Assembly (NCBI RefSeq): GCF_001411555.2
Contig: NC_049912.1
Span: forward strand, 25,491,722 to 25,555,721
DNA length: 64,000 bases
Direction of reading: 5' to 3'
Source: Juglans regia
Taxonomy: Eukaryota > Streptophyta > Magnoliopsida > Fagales > Juglandaceae
Below are positions 11,247-23,036 of the stretch, piece after piece. The position numbers were made by a program, and so were the translations under genes. How positions within the stretch are numbered: the stretch's first letter is position 1; each line of letters opens with the position of its first letter. The notes beneath the pieces are model-generated. The model saw nothing but the letters and a program-made list of their open reading frames with translations, was not told the DNA's origin and searched no databases.

Positions 11247-14200
11247 TTAAAGGTCAACGTGAAGAACTTTCTCAAGGCAAACTGATACGATAATGGGCCC
11301 AGCCAAATCCCCAACAGCACAGCCTGCACATAACAAAAAAACCATAAATACAGATTAAAACCATGAACTGTAGTCATCTACAGAGATTGATTCAATTTGT
11401 TAATAATAAAGATAATCCTAGAAAGCTTTCTTGCCAGGCAGTGAGCTTGCTTACCAATCCACTGCCCGGCTGAAGGACGTAAGAGGGTGGCACCAATCCC
11501 TGCCCCAATGGAAGCAAAAACCAGTGAGGCACTACACCTCACAGTAGCACCTGCAACCTTTTTCCCCAGAGCTTTAACTCTTTCTGCTTTATCAAGATCA
11601 TCATCATTCTCCTCTTCAATTGTAGCACCAAAGTATCTGTAGATTTCAATGCCAACTTGGACAAGCCATGATGCTGCAACCCCTAGAAAGTGTCCTGCAT
11701 ATCAAAATGTGCCACAATTCAATGGGTTAAAAGCTCAAACAATTTATAACAATAAATGGGCATAACACAAATATAAATGGCTTAGGTATGTTTAGTTAAG
11801 TGAAATCTTGAGAACAATTGAGAGTTTGAATATAAAAAGGGCTTAGGGTATGTTTGAGAACACAACTTTTGAATTTTATTTTTTATTGGGTTCTGTGAAA
11901 ATCGATTGTAAAATTTGAATAAGATTTTTTCAAAAATATGTTTGTATCTGGGTTTATGAAAGTGGATAGATAAAGTTAAAAAGTTATTTGAATATACTCT
12001 TCCAGTGTGGTTATAGTTTTGACTTTTGTAAAAAGTTGGTTTAGTTTTTGTGCTTTTAACTTTTTACTAAAATCTAGGAAAATGATTGGAAAAAAAGTCA
12101 AAATAGAAAATTTTTCGTAGCTCGAAAGATATTTGGTTGAAGTTGATTTTTTTTTTTTTATAAATTTGATTTTTTTTAAAACTTTGTTAACCAAACTTTG
12201 CCTTGACCTCTGAAAGTTGTTCTGCTAACACTGAAGAAGTAAACCAATGTAGGCATCCGTCTTTCAGACTTGCGCACAGCAGATTTTGGAACATCTGCAC
12301 AGACAAAAAAATGTAATCAGAAGGCTGATCAGACCTATACACAACAATCAACATCTCTTCCAGCCATAACTAAACTCATCTCCTCTAGATTGGAGGGAAA
12401 AAAAAAAAAGAAGCTCATCTCCTCTATTCTATGTCAAATGTCCACTGATTTTTCTTCTACGTCATATGAATTCTGAAACATGCACATTTGATACATTCAA
12501 AAAAAAAAAAAAAAAAACTGAAGTACCTTTCAGGAGTTTCCATGCCATCCTCTGTGAAACATAATGGACAACAATTCGTTCCAGCACTCGCCGAGTGGTT
12601 ACAACAGTAGTCTATAATGGTATGCAGTAGATCACTGAATTAAGTTAGTCCCTTAAAGGCACATGCTGAATTTCTCAACTTTCTAGAATCATCCGATGCA
12701 AAACAACGAAAAAGATGCAGAGCTTTGCAGTACGCAAATATGAGTAACAAGATTGTAAAGTGAGATAATTGGATAAGTGAATTTTATTAGTAGTCACTGT
12801 CAAAGCAACCAGAATAACTTGCCGGCACTAGTTAGAGCTAATGGGGTCACTCAGACTAAGAAGCACAAAGACAGAAATCATAATTCATTAAAAAAATTAC
12901 ATTTGAGTATCAAGATATAGTCTTCATTTATCCTACTGGAAAAACAAATTATCCACACAACTGTCTGAAAAAACACAGCATGAGGACAAGATGTGAAGCA
13001 CATAGAGAAAAAAAAAATTCAGAATGCAACATAACAAAAAGGAACATGCCAAAAGAGATGGATCCACAGACATGTGAGTGCATAAAGAAGAAACAGAAGA
13101 TCTGGCAAGTTACTAATCTTGAATTCATTTTTCCTACACATCTTTTTTTATAAGTCAGAAGAAAACACACACACACACACACACACACATCTTGCATTGG
13201 CTTCTCAATGAAAAGCAACACAATACACAATTGTGTCAACAAATGTTAAATTCCAGAGTGCTAGTAAAATCTATGGCAACTGGCCAAGCAGGGTTTTTTT
13301 TTTTCCTTCTAGGATTTCGTATCTTTATATTTTACCACCCACGAGAATTTCTCATGCTTACAAAATTGCTAATGAGAATCTTTGTAAGCACAAGAGCTGA
13401 ACCCTAAGACGTAATGAAACAGATATAAGAAATATCGATACAACTCACCTCGCGGATGATTTGCTTCATTGATTTTTTAAAAGGAATAACCAAATCCACA
13501 TGGCTCTCTTCTCGAGTGTCCTGAAGAAACTCATCATCATCCTCCTCCGTGGTTGAATGAGGCTCCAAAAGAGGCAAATAGAACATCAAAAATGACCTTA
13601 AGGAAGTCATAGCAAATGCCCTTAATTCGAAAGCTGAGAATAAAGGTTTTAACACTATTTTGTATTCTTTCACTCCGTATTTCAAAGAATCGTGCTGAAA
13701 GATATTTGCAGTTGCTCTTCGTATACTGGAAATGTAATCTTCAGAAAATGCTGCTCCAGCATCACAGTGGGCAACTGATATCCTGAATTACAGCATTGAA
13801 AGTGAAGTGTACAATAACAAAACCAAGTAGCTTGTTTCAAAAGAAAATGGAAGCAATGAAAAGAATGATGTTGTTTATGAAGTTTAAACTGCATATGTAG
13901 TAGCTAATGAGGCAAAATTAAAAATCTGCAAAAGATAAAAGCAGAGACAATTACAACAGCTTGGGGTGGGGAGGGTTAGGAGGGAGGGGTGTCTTTTACT
14001 GCTAATCAACCAAGCAGGTATAGATTTGTTTTCGAAAAAGAGAATAACCTTATTTGAGCAGGTCAAAATATGTAGCTTATTTTTTCCGTTTTTATTTCTT
14101 ATTTCATTTTTGTCACCCAATGCAGCTGAACATTAAGCTACAATGATTTAATCCCAAAGATTTCAGAGAGAACTTAGAGCCACTCCCGTACAAACTATCA

Positions 14201-15616
14201 ATACAAATATAGTAATGATTCATAAAGCAATGCAACCTGCTCAAGAATAAATAAGTGACCCATATCCAACTTAAATTATAGAGAAGCTCTAAAATTTCAA
14301 TCCATATGAATGAAAAAACACATTACCTACGTTAAAGTACCTGTCGCCACTCAATAATACATAATTTTATATCATACTCATGGTGTAAATATATCCTCGT
14401 TCCATTTTCATCCTGTTACAATGCCAACCTTAACTTGTGCTCGTGCCCTTTATGTAGTTCATGGAATCACAGCCATCAAATAAAAGAACCAAGGCCAAGC
14501 TTATAGCCTTAAATCAAATTTTAAAGCAACTGAATGGGCAATAAAAATATCCAAATGACTATTGACTATACCCACTTTACAATGCTAACGTTGAACCACG
14601 CCTTTGAACTCAAGTAAAATAAACAAGGCAAATTTGATAGGAAAATGATAGTATTCCACTCTTGGGATGATTTTTTCACAAAAGTCGGATTGTCTTGAGT
14701 TATGCCTTGTAGATTGGTGGATTTCCTCGCAAGCTGGAGAGGACTACACGGCGATTCAAAGGTAGCGGCAATTTGGAGATTGGTACCAATATGTATGTGT
14801 TGGTGTACTTGGAGGGAGAGAAATGCTAGAATTTTCAAAGATCAAGAGAGAACAATGGATGTGCTAAAAGTTTTCTTTTTCAAGGCATTGTTCTTATGGG
14901 TGGGGGGGCCATAGTTTGTAACGGACAAAGTGTCCATGACCTTCTTCTTTCTATTGTAACCTCTAGCTAAGCGTTCCTCATGTATACTTCTTGTGTACTT
15001 AAGCTTTACCTATTTCTATGAATATAATATCTTTGATTACTAAAAATGTGCCCACTTATATTTTTTTATTTTTTCTTAATGGTTAAAGAAGTAACTATTA
15101 TAATAAATTTATATATATTTTTATTTTTTTCTTAATGATGAAGAATGTTTAAAAAATGCTTAAATAAATAAAAATAATAATAAACAAAAATCATTTGTAA
15201 TAGTGTGCCCATTTGATGGGGACATTTGGCAGTTATCCAAATGAAAATACTAGGATAACTACCATTTTCGAAAAACAATAATCTACCGATCAATTGGCCA
15301 TACCCGCTTCCCTCAAACAAGTCGATACCCAATAGAATCCATAAACAAGTTAACAACCCAAACATTATCAACCAATTGATTACCCCATCCATTCCTCACG
15401 CACACAAACATGTTTACACACAGAGTGAGAGAGAGATAGAGAGAGAGAGTACCCGAACAACGCCCTAGAGGCAAAGGGGGTTCCGGCGGAAACGGCGGCG
15501 GCAGCTGCAGAGGCCGCGGCGGTGGCCGACAACAACCCATAAGAGTGGAGGCTTTGCCCCGTGTATAAACTTGGTTTTTTCCTCAATAAGTCGAGGACTA
15601 TAGCTATTCCCGCCAT
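11247..15616 (-). CDS. Conserved plant membrane-type protein of unknown function, 328 aa
   Basis: Six exons join in frame: 15616-15453, 13782-13449, 12611-12527, 12294-12208, 11694-11455 and 11323-11247, with canonical AG acceptors and GT donors, giving exactly 329 codons. The start MAGIAIVLDLLRKKPSLY leads into an Ala-rich stretch (about residues 30-50). A hydrophobic block follows near LRSFLMFYLPLL, then an acidic patch TTEEDDDEF, a basic middle (VVTTRRVLERIVVHYVSQR), and hydrophobic segments GHFLGVAASWLVQVGIEIY and, near the end, SLVFASIGAGIGATLLRPS and VGDLAGPIIVSVCL. The Gly-rich end loosely recalls small Tim17/22-like or peroxisomal membrane proteins, but I do not recognise the family with confidence. 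An organelle membrane is inference from the Ala-rich start and hydrophobic pattern. Intron 1 (15452-13783) carries a LINE fragment. Confidence 0.85.
13167..13190. repeat. (AC)12 microsatellite in an intron
   Basis: An uninterrupted AC dinucleotide run inside intron 2 (12612-13448) of the membrane-protein gene. Confidence 0.95.
14640..15045 (+). mobile_element. 5'-truncated LINE fragment (end of reverse transcriptase ORF)
   Basis: On the plus strand, opposite to the host gene, the frame around 14655-14915 reads LVDFLASWRGL, AAIWRLVPICMCWCTWRERN and ARIFKDQERTMDVLKVFF. This is the recognisable tail of plant L1-type LINE proteins (W..IP.C..W..W.ERN.R.F.D..R). The first part is interrupted by a stop. 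The 3' tail (TATACTTCTTGTGTACTTAA and AATATAATATCTTTGATTA) matches the tail of the copy at 54006-54425, so both belong to one family. Only about the last 400 bases are kept. Confidence 0.75.
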
Positions 15617-17279
15617 TGTTTTACCTCCTATCTAAAACCAATCACAAAGCTAGGAATTTTCTTATCTTTTAGCATACCCAATAAGGAGAGAAAAGAAGTG
15701 AGGCGGAAGATTTCCTGGTATTTCCCGTAAATCTTCTTGGGATAATTACTGGGTTTAGCTCGAGACTGTGTAAGAGATCGAACTACGTATTCCAGACTCC
15801 AGAGAATGCGAAGTGAAGGCTTATGGCGCCACGTTGATCAAACAAAGGGAGTAGCAGAGGCGGATCCCTAAATTATAGTCGATTTGTGGTGCTGGCATGG
15901 CAATCGGCTTTTTATCAAGGAAAACACTATTCCCACAGAAAATACCGAAATTCTTTACCGAATGTTTTTTTTTAATTTTATTTTTTTAGTTAATGATTAA
16001 GTAAATGTTTTTAAATAAATATGTGATTCTTTTTAATTTTTAAAAAATATTTAATTAGTTTAAAAAACTAGTAAAAGAAAAGATAAAAAAAATTTATAGT
16101 ATTCAGTAGATGATTTTGGTAAAAATCTTTTCTGGACGTAGTAACATTCTTTTATCATGGCGTTTTCAATTTTTAACCTTTTTCTTTTATAAAGAAAAAA
16201 ATTATATTTTTCTCATTCAAAATTCAAACTCCTGGTTCCTTCCAACTTCATTTTAATGTTGCGTTTAGATATTAAAATGAGATGAGATGAGTTTAATTTA
16301 TTTATGAATCACATTAAGATGAATTTAACTTTTTTAAATTAAAATGAGTTTAATTTATAGGTTGAAATATATGAAATATGTTGAGATAAGTTTAATGTTT
16401 TTTTTAAAAAATGTAAAAAGTAATAAGTTCCATCAATTATTAGTTTGAGATGAGTTGAGTTTGGTTCAACAACTAAATATAGCTAAATCATCAAACTCGT
16501 CATTTTATTATTCTCTCAAAAGTTGGCCACTTGAGATAACAAAAATATTGGACCAGACCGAACAAACCGATAGCTACCGGTTAGGTCTAGTCCTTGTGGA
16601 TGTTCAATCCGATCCGGTTTAGAAAAAATGATGGATTGAAAAAGTTTGGTCTGTCACCCTCCGAACTGGACCGATTTGCATCCCCTACAAACCACTCCAT
16701 TCTCTTACAACATGATTATGTCCATCGCTTAGAACAAGGCAAGAGTGACATAGGAGTTGAGTATAAAGTAATACCCGTTAGTTGTTAATAATATAAACGA
16801 GTTTGTAAGTTTATTTTATGAAATAATTATGTGAATCAAACATTTTTCTTCCATGATATGTTCCTTTTAACAGTCGATTGTTTGGAACCAAGAGTTCACT
16901 ATAAACAGAATACTGAATAGAATGAAGTGTTTGTAATGCAAGATCGTGCGTCAATTACAGTCAGAACAATCTGAAGAAAGAAATCAGCTGCAAGATGAAT
17001 AATATGGCAAGTGAGAGTGAGAGCAATTTGAAGCAGAAACTGTACAAATTATATTTTTGGGATTTTATTGGGCCTGAGGTCTTCAAGGATCCCACATTCA
17101 GTTTTTGTGACAGCATTCTCGTATCACAGAGTATTATTATTTTGGCTGTACAGATTAGAAACCCCTATATTCCTGGGAGAGCCATCTACTCCGAATATGT
17201 ACAAGAACACAGCAACCCTTGACAAAGTAAAAACAAACCAAAACAACCCGACTAGCAGCACAGCCGGCCATAGCTCTGA
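15617..17279. other. Intergenic between two minus-strand genes; contains a MITE-like segment
   Basis: 15617-15850 should hold the promoter and 5' UTR of the membrane-protein gene. 16255-16490 is an AT-rich segment with GAGATGAGATGAG at one end and an approximate inverted counterpart at the other (AGTTTGAGATGAGTTGAG), resembling the dispersed family A. 16860-17279 probably includes the 3' UTR of the oxidoreductase gene. No further gene is supported. Confidence 0.5.
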
Positions 17280-19535
17280 TCATTTATGTATCTTCTTCCG
17301 CTCTCTCATTATCTTCAGCCCAACATATCTGCCAAAAGAAACCAACTAATTGTCAACATTTTCACTAACATTTCCTTAATTAATGACAACTAAATTTGAA
17401 GAAAGAATCTTAAAAATACTATCGATACAAGTGATATTACTATAGTAAGTCAAATTTAAAACATTCCCTTACCGTCCCAACATCAATATAGTGGCCTGAG
17501 GATTTGTCCCCGGCGACACTCCAATCGCCGACCCATCAACAACTCGGAGTCCATCGATACCTAAGACCCGAAAGTCGCCATCAACAACCTTCCCCACAAC
17601 ACAGCCCCCATGGTAGTGCCATATGGTACTAACTGTGCGGCGGCAGAAATCTTCCATCTGATGTTGGTTAGATTGGTCAACAGGCAATGCAGGTCCCACA
17701 AACCTGAAATCATGACCACCAACCCAGTTCCTAAACTTGAAATCCTCCAAGGACCGGCTCCTCAGCACATCACCAATCTTGCGTGTGCCATTCACACAAC
17801 GTTCGAGGTCCACTCGGTTCTGAAAATAATTGAATCGAACAATTGGACTCACCCTGACATCTGTTGAAGCTAGTCTCAGTGATCCACATGAAAGTGGCCC
17901 AATAATCTTCTCCATGAGAGTAGCCACAGGGAGATACAGAGGGGCGGACGGTGTCTGTATGAATATGGAGCGAGGAGGGGATGCAAAAGGGATGACATTG
18001 GAAGCTGCTTCGATGTAAGCCCCGGACTCGGTGATTCCAACCACTTGTATCAGTGAGTGTTCTAGTGGAATTGGTGTTACAAATGAGATGCCATTCCTGG
18101 GATTATCGTAAAGGTACTGCCCAACATGAGGAAGATGATGAGCCACCGGAATTCCCCAAGACGATAGATAAGGCCGGGGACCAATGCCACTCAACAGCAG
18201 TAGCTGTGGGCTTCCAATGGCGCCAGCAGAAAGGATCACCTCACCTTGTTTGCTTACCATCGCGTGGTGATACCTCCCATGACGATCACGATAAACAACT
18301 CCGATTGCTGATTGCCTCGAGCCCGCGCGCCCTGAAGATGAAGCCAGTAGTACTCTTTCCACAGTTGCATAAACGGCAACTTTAATATTAGAAGGTTTTG
18401 CATACCTCAAAAGATCGGCTGCAGTGTGTCTCTTCCCAGTTTTGTCGAAAGTCGAACCACCAATCTTGGTTCCCACCAAGTGATCCAAACTAAACCCATT
18501 ATAGGGATCAACACCAGCTTCTAATAATCCATCTCGAATTGCCGATTGCCAATTCTTGAGCTCTGGTCTAAACACAATCGCCCTCTCAACCCACTCATAG
18601 GACTGGTTCACAACTTTGAGATTCCAATGCACACCCGATTTGTGATAAAACCCCGGATCAGCTCGGCTATAGAACCCTGCATTTATCGCACTGCTGCCTC
18701 CGAGAACCCGTCCTCGGGCATTGGGGACCCCATCTTCGGATGTGAAGGCTTGGGCAGGGGAGACGAACGCATCGGCTTCCATGAGCGTGGTCAAGAAACC
18801 TTCGCGGTTCATCAAATTGGGCTCTCCATAGGCAACACCGCCTCGTTCGAGCACCAGTACCTTGTATTTATGCGACAGTGTTGCAGCCAATGGGCAACCA
18901 GCTGTGCCGCCCCCAACAATGATGTAATCATAGTAGTCTTCGGATGGGAGTTCGGTAGCATTGAACATAAACTTGAGGTAACTTGGGTCTGTACAAAAAT
19001 TGGAGACACAGAATGATGTTAGGCTTTTTAAAGATATATCCATCACTACCTTTTTCTTCATTTCCCCAGCCACCAAACGCAAAATATGAATGGGGAGACA
19101 AAATATGGGTTCTACAGAATTACAGGGAAAGAGAATTCTATTTCGGTTAAACAGAAAACTTGAGCAAAACAAAAGGATATTTTGAATAGTTCGTCAAATA
19201 TTGATCAGAGAATTATAATTTCTTGCCATTTCTTGCACTAATCTCGGCAACCCAACGGAAAGAACGAATTAAGAAAATGAATCGTCTTTTTCAAAGGATG
19301 TGCTTTGGCTTTCGGGAAAATTAAAGAAGATGGCCGTCTGTATGAATAGTCAGTCACATGTTCTCTATCCTTTCCGAAATTTCTCGGAAACCAAACAGAA
19401 AAAGAAGAATAAGAAGAAAGAGTCACCTTGGTGAGGCGGCTGTAGCGGTAGTAGTAGTCTATCATTAGAAACAACCGCACCGAAGAACATCAAAAGTGAA
19501 AATAACCGTAGCCAAAAGAAAATGGGTCTCGCCAT
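17280..19535 (-). CDS. (R)-mandelonitrile lyase-like GMC oxidoreductase (HOTHEAD group), 557 aa
   Basis: Three exons: 19535-19427, 18988-17473 and 17328-17280, totalling 558 codons. Exon 1 encodes a signal peptide (MARPIFFWLRLFSLLMFFG), so secretion is expected. The FAD-binding motif GGGTAG lies at residues 62-67 (DYIIVGGGTAGCPLAATLS), GMC signature 1 is GRVLGGSSAINAGFYSRAD and signature 2 is GAIGSPQLLLLSGIGP. The catalytic region has WHYHGGC (His494/His496) and GTNPQAT (Asn532). Spacing such as NPRNGISFV, ASTDVR and VNGTRKIG fits, from memory, the Arabidopsis At1g73050 type rather than HOTHEAD itself. Family members are FAD flavoproteins acting on alcohols or hydroxynitriles; the substrate cannot be read from sequence and hydroxynitrile lyase activity should not be assumed. 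I set exon 2 at the CAG acceptor at 18989, dropping the longer in-frame extension of the open frame. Confidence 0.93.
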
Positions 19536-21349
19536 TGTTTGGGTCTCTGGGTGTTTCTTGAAGGAGAGAGAATTTTCTTGGTGGTTCTTGTGAATCGAGA
19601 GAGTGAAAGAGAGAAGACTGAGTAGCAGTATAAGATAGATATAGTAGAAAGGAAGGCAGTGCCTTTTGGTTAAAGCTTCAGTTGGAGACCGTTATACACC
19701 GTGGAAAATGCACAAATCTGCCCCCAAACAATTATCGCTATAATATGAATTGGCAATTATCCAATTCCAAGTCTGGATTTCGACAATTATTCTTCAACTA
19801 TTCAAAATTATATAATAATATAATAATTTTTTTCTTAAAAAATAAAATACCGCCAAAAAATAAAATTCACAAAAAAGACAAAAGATCTATTAAATCATAA
19901 AATACTTTTCAAAAGCTAATTTTTAAAATAATATTTTCTTCATCATATCACCATTATTTATTGTTCAAGTGACGCTGTATTTATTCTTTCTTAAGTATTA
20001 GTATTAGATTCATAATTTTTATTTTTAAAATTTAATGAAAAATATATATTTTTTATAAATTCAAAACCTCTCTATCCATAACTACATATTGGATTAGTTA
20101 TTAGATTCATCAAAATAATAATATAATATTATTTTGTTAATAATAATATTTTTAATTTATTTTTTTATATTTTACAATTATCCTAACTATATATTAATTA
20201 ATAATTTAATTTGATACTTAAATTATTATTTTCCAATTTAAATATATTGTGGCTCAAAATTAAGAAATAATAATTTAAGTAAATAAAATAATTGTTATAG
20301 AGTGTGAATAGTAAGTGTTCAAATTTGAAGATGAAGGAAAATGTATTATAGCTAAAAATTTAACATTTGAGCATATGGTGAATCCAATACCAAGATTTTA
20401 AAACTAAAATCATCAAATTTTGAAGATCAATGCTGGATGAATCAGTGAATCATGCCTTTCGCTATTTAGATGACTCTTCTCATTCGAGATTATCGAGAGA
20501 TTTTCTCTTAATCAATAGTGTGTTGGAGAAGCCAGGGAAAATGAGTTGGACCAAGAGGTCATGCCTATGCCTCTTCTTTATCGATAGGATTTCGATCATC
20601 ATTTGCAGTCTCCAATGAATGAGACAAGGGGGAGGCACCAAGCATGTTCTATCCTCGACCTCCATCCTGAAGGGCCAGGATGAAGACTTCGAAGGACGAC
20701 TAGATCTTCTCCTATCATCTTTTTTACCTAGAATTTATTTTTTATTCTTAATTTGAGGAGGTGATTGTCAAAATTTGTTATTTAGTACTCGTTCGGATCT
20801 TAATATATGTAAATAATGGTGAATTAATTTGAATTAAGATATTTTATTATATTCGAAAAACGAGAGATAAAAAGTTGAATAAAAAGTATTATAAAATTAA
20901 AAAATTGTTTGAATATAATTTTTTAATATTTCTCTTTTGAGATTCAAAAAATTGTATTATTTTTTATATTTTATTTAGAAAAATTGTAATAATTAAATAA
21001 AAAAATTAAATATTTAAAATTACAAATATTTTATATTTAAATGATATTTGAAAAAAAATATATAAGAATACTTAAGAATATCATATAATACTTGTGATTC
21101 TAAAAACACCCATTGGAGTGATTGCATTATGATATACATCATATATAGCAAAACATACACAAACACTTTTCAAACAATAAAAATCTCAGAAGTAATTTTC
21201 TTGGAGACGCGTTACCTCTACTTTCTTAGCAAACAAAAACCAGAACAACTTTCACAAAATTAACAAAACTATTTCATAAAATCTTATTCCAAAGGACCAA
21301 ATATATTGTTAATGGATTTTATCGTTTTCAAACCTCAATAAAAATATGA

Positions 21350-21525
21350 GTAATACTAGATACAATTATAAGTTGTATAAATACCTCACACTCTTTTAAA
21401 AAAAGAGTGAGATCTATTATTAAAAAATTAATTTTTTTTATATGAATTTCATATTTACTCATTTTGTTTAAAATGAGTATGCGGCGTTTGCATACTCAAT
21501 GACTGCAAATATAATTTCTTTAAAA
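21350..21525. repeat. Palindromic AT-rich MITE, family B copy
   Basis: Arms GTATAAATACCTCACACTC and ATGAGTATGCGGCGTTTGCA flank the shared centre (CTATTATTAAAAAATTAATT). It is one of the better preserved copies. Ends are approximate. Confidence 0.55.
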
Positions 21526-22224
21526 AATATATTTAACAACTTTTTTCAATCTAAACATGTCTTTAATAAATTTCATCAATTTTACAAAATTTTGTAAAAA
21601 ATCGTTTTTAAATTAAATTTTCAAAAATTGTACATATATATGATAACAGATACACCCACAATTTTTAGATAGGTTCATACTCAAAGGGAAAATATTCTTA
21701 CTATACATGCATTGTTCACTTTCGAAAAATACCTTCATGCCCCACTCATTTTTCTAGATATATTATTAGCACATGAAATACAAAATACCATTATCTTATT
21801 TTGTTGATGTGATTATGTTTAATAACTATTCAATTAATTATTAACCTCGCTTGTTGACACATATAAGATGAGATAATATAAAAATTAAAAGTTTAATAAA
21901 ATATTATTAAAATTTTTTAATATTATTTTTATTTTGATTTGAAAAAATTAAATTATTTATTATATATTATATAAAAATTTTAAAAAATTATAATAATTTG
22001 ACGAGATTGAGATAAGAAAAATGAAACCTAAGACTATGAAATATAAGAGTTATTAAATATTGCCATGGAAAAGTGGACCAAGAAAGAAAGTGGATTGCAT
22101 TTTCTTCTCTTGAACCATCTAGATTTCCTTTTTTTTATTATATAAAAAATTTATATCAACTACTTGAGATGAAAGTATATATTTTTTATAAATAAATATG
22201 TCAACCTGAACCCGTGTGAAAAGA

Positions 22225-22380
22225 AGTAATGTCGAATGCGTAAGAGTCATGTATTTTTAAAATATATATATATATCTATTAAAAAATTAATTTTTTTATA
22301 AAATTTCATATTTATTAATTTTTTTAAAAAAAATATAAAAGAGTTACATATTTTATAACTACGAATATCATTAAAAAACT
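22225..22380. repeat. Palindromic AT-rich MITE, family B copy (decayed)
   Basis: The centre CTATTAAAAAATTAATTTTT and a right arm with AGTTACATATTTTATAACTA match the family layout. The arms have been altered by a TA repeat. Confidence 0.45.
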
Positions 22381-22664
22381 TAACCTATATTCAGCCGTCA
22401 TTTTCAGTTCCCATCAGAGAAATTTATAAAATTGCAATATACGTGTATTATATTAACTTACCTTCCACCTTAGGAAAAAATAAGGTACCTTCCACCGTAG
22501 GAAAAAAAAGCCAGAGGTCTTGAGCGCCACAATACTGACGCGCGTTTAACCAAAACCTAGTGTCCCGGGAGCTGGTCCTCCACCCCAGTCCAATCTCATT
22601 AGAGTGTACCCCACACTCTCTCTAAGCAGCGTGAGTTCCATCCCCACCCATTCTCAACGCTTCA

Positions 22665-22668
<4 letters not shown>

Positions 22669-22695
<27 letters not shown>

Positions 22696-22697
22696 CC
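22669..22697. repeat. (TC)n microsatellite in the MAPKK 5' leader
   Basis: A run of about fourteen CT/TC units roughly 340 bases before the MAPKK start codon, most likely within its promoter or 5' UTR. Confidence 0.9.
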
Positions 22698-22749
22698 TCT
22701 CTCGTCTTCCATCTTCCAAGAGCAAGAAGATTCTCTCTATACAAAAAGT

Positions 22750-22769
22750 CGTCGTCGTCGTCGTCGTCG

Positions 22770-22801
<32 letters not shown>

Positions 22802-22806
22802 TTCTG
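22750..22806. repeat. Trinucleotide tract (GTC)n then (TTC)n in the MAPKK 5' leader
   Basis: About seven GTC units pass directly into a long, slightly interrupted TTC run. The long Asp/Glu open frame on the opposite strand here is just the complement of this tract. Confidence 0.95.
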
Positions 22807-23036
22807 CTTCTCCTTCTCCTCTCCCCTGGATGAATTGATACAACGAATCAATAACCGAACTTGTTTTTTCTTGGTCCATCCAATCTAGAACAAGAGGAAA
22901 GATCAAGGTCTGGAAGAACCAATTAAATGTTCTTGACGACGATTTCGTCTTCTTCCTACTTCTGTTAGGTTCGATTCCATTGAACGGATAGAAGGATCTT
23001 CAAGAAGTAGGAAGTTGTAATTGGTTGATCAGAGCC

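Larger units (their letters stand above)
19536..22600. other. Intergenic, strongly AT-rich, MITE-laden
   Basis: 19536-19700 is the likely promoter and 5' UTR of the oxidoreductase gene. The rest has poly-A/T tracts and palindromic family B elements at 21350-21525 and 22225-22380. An AT-rich family A-like segment runs at about 21880-22030. 20430-20710 is a more balanced patch of unknown origin with no recognisable protein. Confidence 0.5.

Noticed and set aside
15313..15540. Pro-rich frame overlapping the first exon of the membrane-protein gene
   Set aside because: Alternative frame of the Ala-rich exon 1; splicing and the conserved continuation fix the other frame.
18546..19016. 156-residue plus-strand ORF
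   Set aside because: Shadow of the GMC oxidoreductase exon on the other strand.
18989..19172. Upstream extension of the long oxidoreductase open frame (MFCSSFLFN...)
   Set aside because: A CAG acceptor at 18989 joins exon 1, which has a proper signal peptide, in frame; the extension is intron 1.
20430..20710. Small ORFs in a composition-balanced patch
   Set aside because: No recognisable domain, no splice partners and overlapping frames on both strands; insufficient evidence for a gene.
22622..22906. Minus-strand ORF with long Glu and Asp runs
   Set aside because: It is the complement of the TTC/GTC/TC simple repeats in the MAPKK leader; homopolymer residues come from the repeat, not from a gene.
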